Shown piece after piece: positions 61,990 to 64,000 of a DNA stretch of 64,000 nucleotides (the stretch's first letter is position 1; every line of letters starts with the position of its first letter). The notes under the pieces were generated by a model, which was not told where the DNA came from, made no database searches, and saw nothing but the letters and a program-made list of their open reading frames with translations. The position numbers and the translations under genes were made by a program. This DNA comes from Prosthecodimorpha hirschii. Its GTDB lineage: Bacteria > Pseudomonadota > Alphaproteobacteria > Rhizobiales > Ancalomicrobiaceae. The DNA lies in NCBI RefSeq assembly GCF_001305515.1, contig NZ_LJYW01000001.1, positions 544,307 through 608,306 of the forward strand, read 5' to 3'.

Positions 61990-63762
61990 TCAGAGGGCGG
62001 CGCGCAGCGCGGCAGTGGCGGCGGTGTCGACGCTGCCGTCCGGGGCGATGACGGCCTTGTAGACATCCCGGGCGCGCTCGCGCGTGATCCACTTCTCCCG
62101 CACGTCCTTGGCGATCCGCTCGGGGTCCCGCGTTGCCGGGTCGCCGTAGCCGCCACCGGCCGTCGAATAGGAGACGACCGTCTGGTCGCGGCGCACCAGC
62201 ACCTGCTCGGACGTGCCGAGCGGCGTGATCGTGCCGTCGTCGGCGGCCAGCCACTGCCGCGCCGGCTGGGCGTCGAGACCGCCGCGCGTGCCCTTGGCGG
62301 CGTTGACGGTGCCGTCCGAGCAGTAGCCGAGCTCGAAGTCGCAATCGACGGGACGGTATTCGGTCAGGATGCCGGGGGCGCCGCGATGCATGCCGGCGCC
62401 CTCGCTATCGGCGACCAGCCGCCGCGTGCCGATCATCATCGGGTGCAGCATCTCGTCGACCTCGACGCTGTCGTAGAAGGGCATGCCGGCATTGCCCATC
62501 GAAAACAGCGACAGCCAGCCGTCCTGGGTCGGGGTCCCGGCGCCGCCGGCCGCGGCCAGGATGACCTCGTTGACGAAGGCATGGCCGTTGCGCGGATCGA
62601 CGCCCGAGATGACACCCGCCGCCGGCGGAATGGCGGCGCCGCCTTCCGCCATGCCGATGGTCGGATCGATGGCGGCGAGCGCGCATTGCACCGCATTGGT
62701 CACCCGGTCACCCAGATTGGTGGTGGCGACCGAGGTCGAGGTCGGATGGCTCGGGATGCCGACGACGCAGCCTTCGCGCAGGTGCACGACGATGCGGCGC
62801 AGGCTGCCGGCATTGGGCTGCATCGGCGTCGGCAGGCTGTTGAAGACGCCGACCAGCGCCGCCGTGCGCGCGCAGGCATGGGAGAGATTGACGCCCACCG
62901 GCAGGCTGTCGATGTTGTCGGTCATGTCGACCGTGATCAGCGCCGCCTCGGGGTCGACGGTGACGTCCGCGGTCGCCGGGATGCCCTCGGGCGGGGTGCG
63001 CGGCAGCGGGTCGTGCATCGAGGTCGCCCGCGCCCGCCCGGCCTTGATGCCGCGGATGCACGCGATCATCTGCTGTTCGCACAGGTCGAACCAGTCCTGG
63101 GCATGCTGCGTCAGCGCGTCCCAGCCGAGTTCGCGCCCCATCCGGACGATCGCCTGCTCGCCGATCCGGGCCGCCCCGACGGTCGCCAGGTAGTCGCCGC
63201 GCCACTGGTTGGGCACGCGGATGCGCATCATGCAGATGTTGATGATGTCCTGGATGTCCTTGTAGCCGGTCTGCACCTTCACGGCCGGGAAGATCAGCGC
63301 GCCCTCCTCGTAGACGTCGCGCGCATTGCCCATGTAGGTGGTCGGCAGCGAGTTGCCGCAGTCGGCCTGATGCGCCTTGGCGAGAACCGTGAAGCGGTGG
63401 CGGCCGTCGTCGTCGAAGACGGGAACCAGGATGGTGTGGTCGGCCGCATGGCTGTTGCCGTGATAGGGCGAGTTGTGCAGGAACGCGTCGCCTGGCTTCG
63501 GGTCCGGGTGCATGTCGAGCATCGCCCGCGCCATCAGGTCGGCGCCGCCGATGACATGGATCGGGTAGCTGTCGGCGGCGGTCAGCAGTTCGCAATCGGC
63601 CGTGACCAGCGCGCAGGAGAAGTCGCGCGCGGTGTTGATGACCCCCGAACGCGCGGTGCGCAGCAGGGTGTTGGCCATCTTGCGGGTCACGCCCTCGAAG
63701 CGCTTCTGCGTGATGGCGAGGCGGACGCCGTCGGGCTTGGGGCGGGTCTCGGTGGCGGTCAT
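61990..63762 (-). CDS. hyuB: Hydantoinase B / oxoprolinase family subunit
   Basis: This 590-residue protein belongs to the HyuB family, which with HyuA forms ATP-dependent N-methylhydantoinase, 5-oxoprolinase or acetone-carboxylase-like complexes. Recognisable segments are MANTLLRTARSGVINTARDFSCALV, FLHNSPYHGNSHAADHTILVP and SYSTAGGGYGDPATRDPERI near the end. GAGGAGATTGCCGC precedes the ATG. It lies directly downstream of the hydantoinase A end at the window border and upstream of the aminotransferase, indicating one operon. Confidence 0.92.
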   Translation of the reverse strand: MTATETRPKPDGVRLAITQKRFEGVTRKMANTLLRTARSGVINTARDFSCALVTADCELLTAADSYPIHVIGGADLMARAMLDMHPDPKPGDAFLHNSPYHGNSHAADHTILVPVFDDDGRHRFTVLAKAHQADCGNSLPTTYMGNARDVYEEGALIFPAVKVQTGYKDIQDIINICMMRIRVPNQWRGDYLATVGAARIGEQAIVRMGRELGWDALTQHAQDWFDLCEQQMIACIRGIKAGRARATSMHDPLPRTPPEGIPATADVTVDPEAALITVDMTDNIDSLPVGVNLSHACARTAALVGVFNSLPTPMQPNAGSLRRIVVHLREGCVVGIPSHPTSTSVATTNLGDRVTNAVQCALAAIDPTIGMAEGGAAIPPAAGVISGVDPRNGHAFVNEVILAAAGGAGTPTQDGWLSLFSMGNAGMPFYDSVEVDEMLHPMMIGTRRLVADSEGAGMHRGAPGILTEYRPVDCDFELGYCSDGTVNAAKGTRGGLDAQPARQWLAADDGTITPLGTSEQVLVRRDQTVVSYSTAGGGYGDPATRDPERIAKDVREKWITRERARDVYKAVIAPDGSVDTAATAALRAAL

Positions 63763-63826
63763 GCGGCAATCTCCTCGGCGTCTCGTGCAGCAGGATGGGG
63801 CCGGGCGTCCCGGACCGTTCGGGCGC

Positions 63827-64000
63827 TCACAGGGTGATGATCAGATGGCCGGCCGGCCGCTTGACCGCCGTCGCGCCCGGATCGACCACGACGGTCGTGA
63901 AGCTCGACTCGATCACGGCCGGCCCTTCGACCGGCATGTCCGGCGCCAGATCGTCCCAGCGCCATGCCGGCGCCTCGACCGATCCGGTCCGGCGGAACGT
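63827..64000 (-). CDS. hyuA: Hydantoinase A / oxoprolinase family subunit, C-terminal end only
   Basis: The last 57 codons are in the window, ending at 63827. They contain DMPVEGPAVIESSFTTVVVD and RPAGHLIITL, the usual end of HyuA (a PAVIE segment and a final Leu-Ile-Ile strand). The gene continues past 64000. It precedes hydantoinase B on the same strand with 64 bases between. The start and catalytic part are not visible. Confidence 0.85.
   Translation of the reverse strand, partial: TFRRTGSVEAPAWRWDDLAPDMPVEGPAVIESSFTTVVVDPGATAVKRPAGHLIITL

Noticed and set aside
60532-63837. A 1101-codon plus-strand open frame
   Set aside because: It is opposite hydantoinase B and the aminotransferase and consists of low-complexity Arg/Asp/Gly-rich codons.

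Overview
The window is GC-rich (roughly two-thirds G+C by eye) and reads as one replicon of an alphaproteobacterium, most likely of the order Hyphomicrobiales. Evidence for this is an accB-accC-aat block with DUF2155 and NDUFA12 (complex I) genes nearby, a very long class II (B12-dependent) ribonucleotide reductase, and palindromic intergenic repeats of the kind common in this order. The order-level assignment is inference. No tRNA, rRNA, CRISPR array or transposase was recognised.

Region 1 (about 0.4-14.5 kb) is an acyl-CoA catabolic locus: acyl-CoA synthetase, TetR regulator, MaoC hydratase, an SDR with a degenerate active site, an isovaleryl-CoA-dehydrogenase-type acyl-CoA dehydrogenase, enoyl-CoA hydratase, an AtuA-family protein, a biotin carboxylase, a separate BCCP and a carboxyltransferase. 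These are followed by a DsbA/HCCA-isomerase-like protein, a transglutaminase-like protein and a thiolase. The content resembles the Atu (acyclic terpene) and Liu (leucine/isovalerate) pathways, but the carboxylase alpha subunit is split in two and the carboxyltransferase looks divergent, so the substrate is open.

Region 2 (14.5-21.2 kb) holds an M14-type zinc peptidase, a GntR regulator and a divergent enolase-superfamily enzyme. A striking array of five tandem repeats of about 240-260 bp follows, then an amidohydrolase.

Region 3 (21.6-43.8 kb) is a transport and scavenging region. It has an NMT1/taurine-type ABC transporter with a nitrilase-family amidase and an amidohydrolase; a Baeyer-Villiger monooxygenase with a serine ester hydrolase and an AraC regulator; two amidases with two Asp/Glu-racemase-fold proteins, one of which lacks both catalytic cysteines; a polyamine-type ABC transporter interrupted by a palindromic repeat; a transthyretin/HIUase-like protein; an MFS transporter; a GntR regulator; and an aminotransferase.

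Region 4 (44-57 kb) is core genome: a DsbA-like protein, accB, accC, aat, DUF2155, NDUFA12, a single-domain response regulator and nrdJ preceded by two NrdR-box-like sites. Two AT-rich patches interrupt it. One carries a possible PD-(D/E)XK-type protein (47.9-48.5 kb) and the other a small membrane protein (50.6-50.9 kb); both look acquired.

Region 5 (57-64 kb) has two toxin-antitoxin modules facing each other (Xre/ParS-RES and MazEF-like), each with a palindromic candidate operator. After them come an enolase-superfamily enzyme, a class III aminotransferase and hydantoinase B, plus the C-terminal end of hydantoinase A running off the window. All functions are read from motifs and context; no database search was run.
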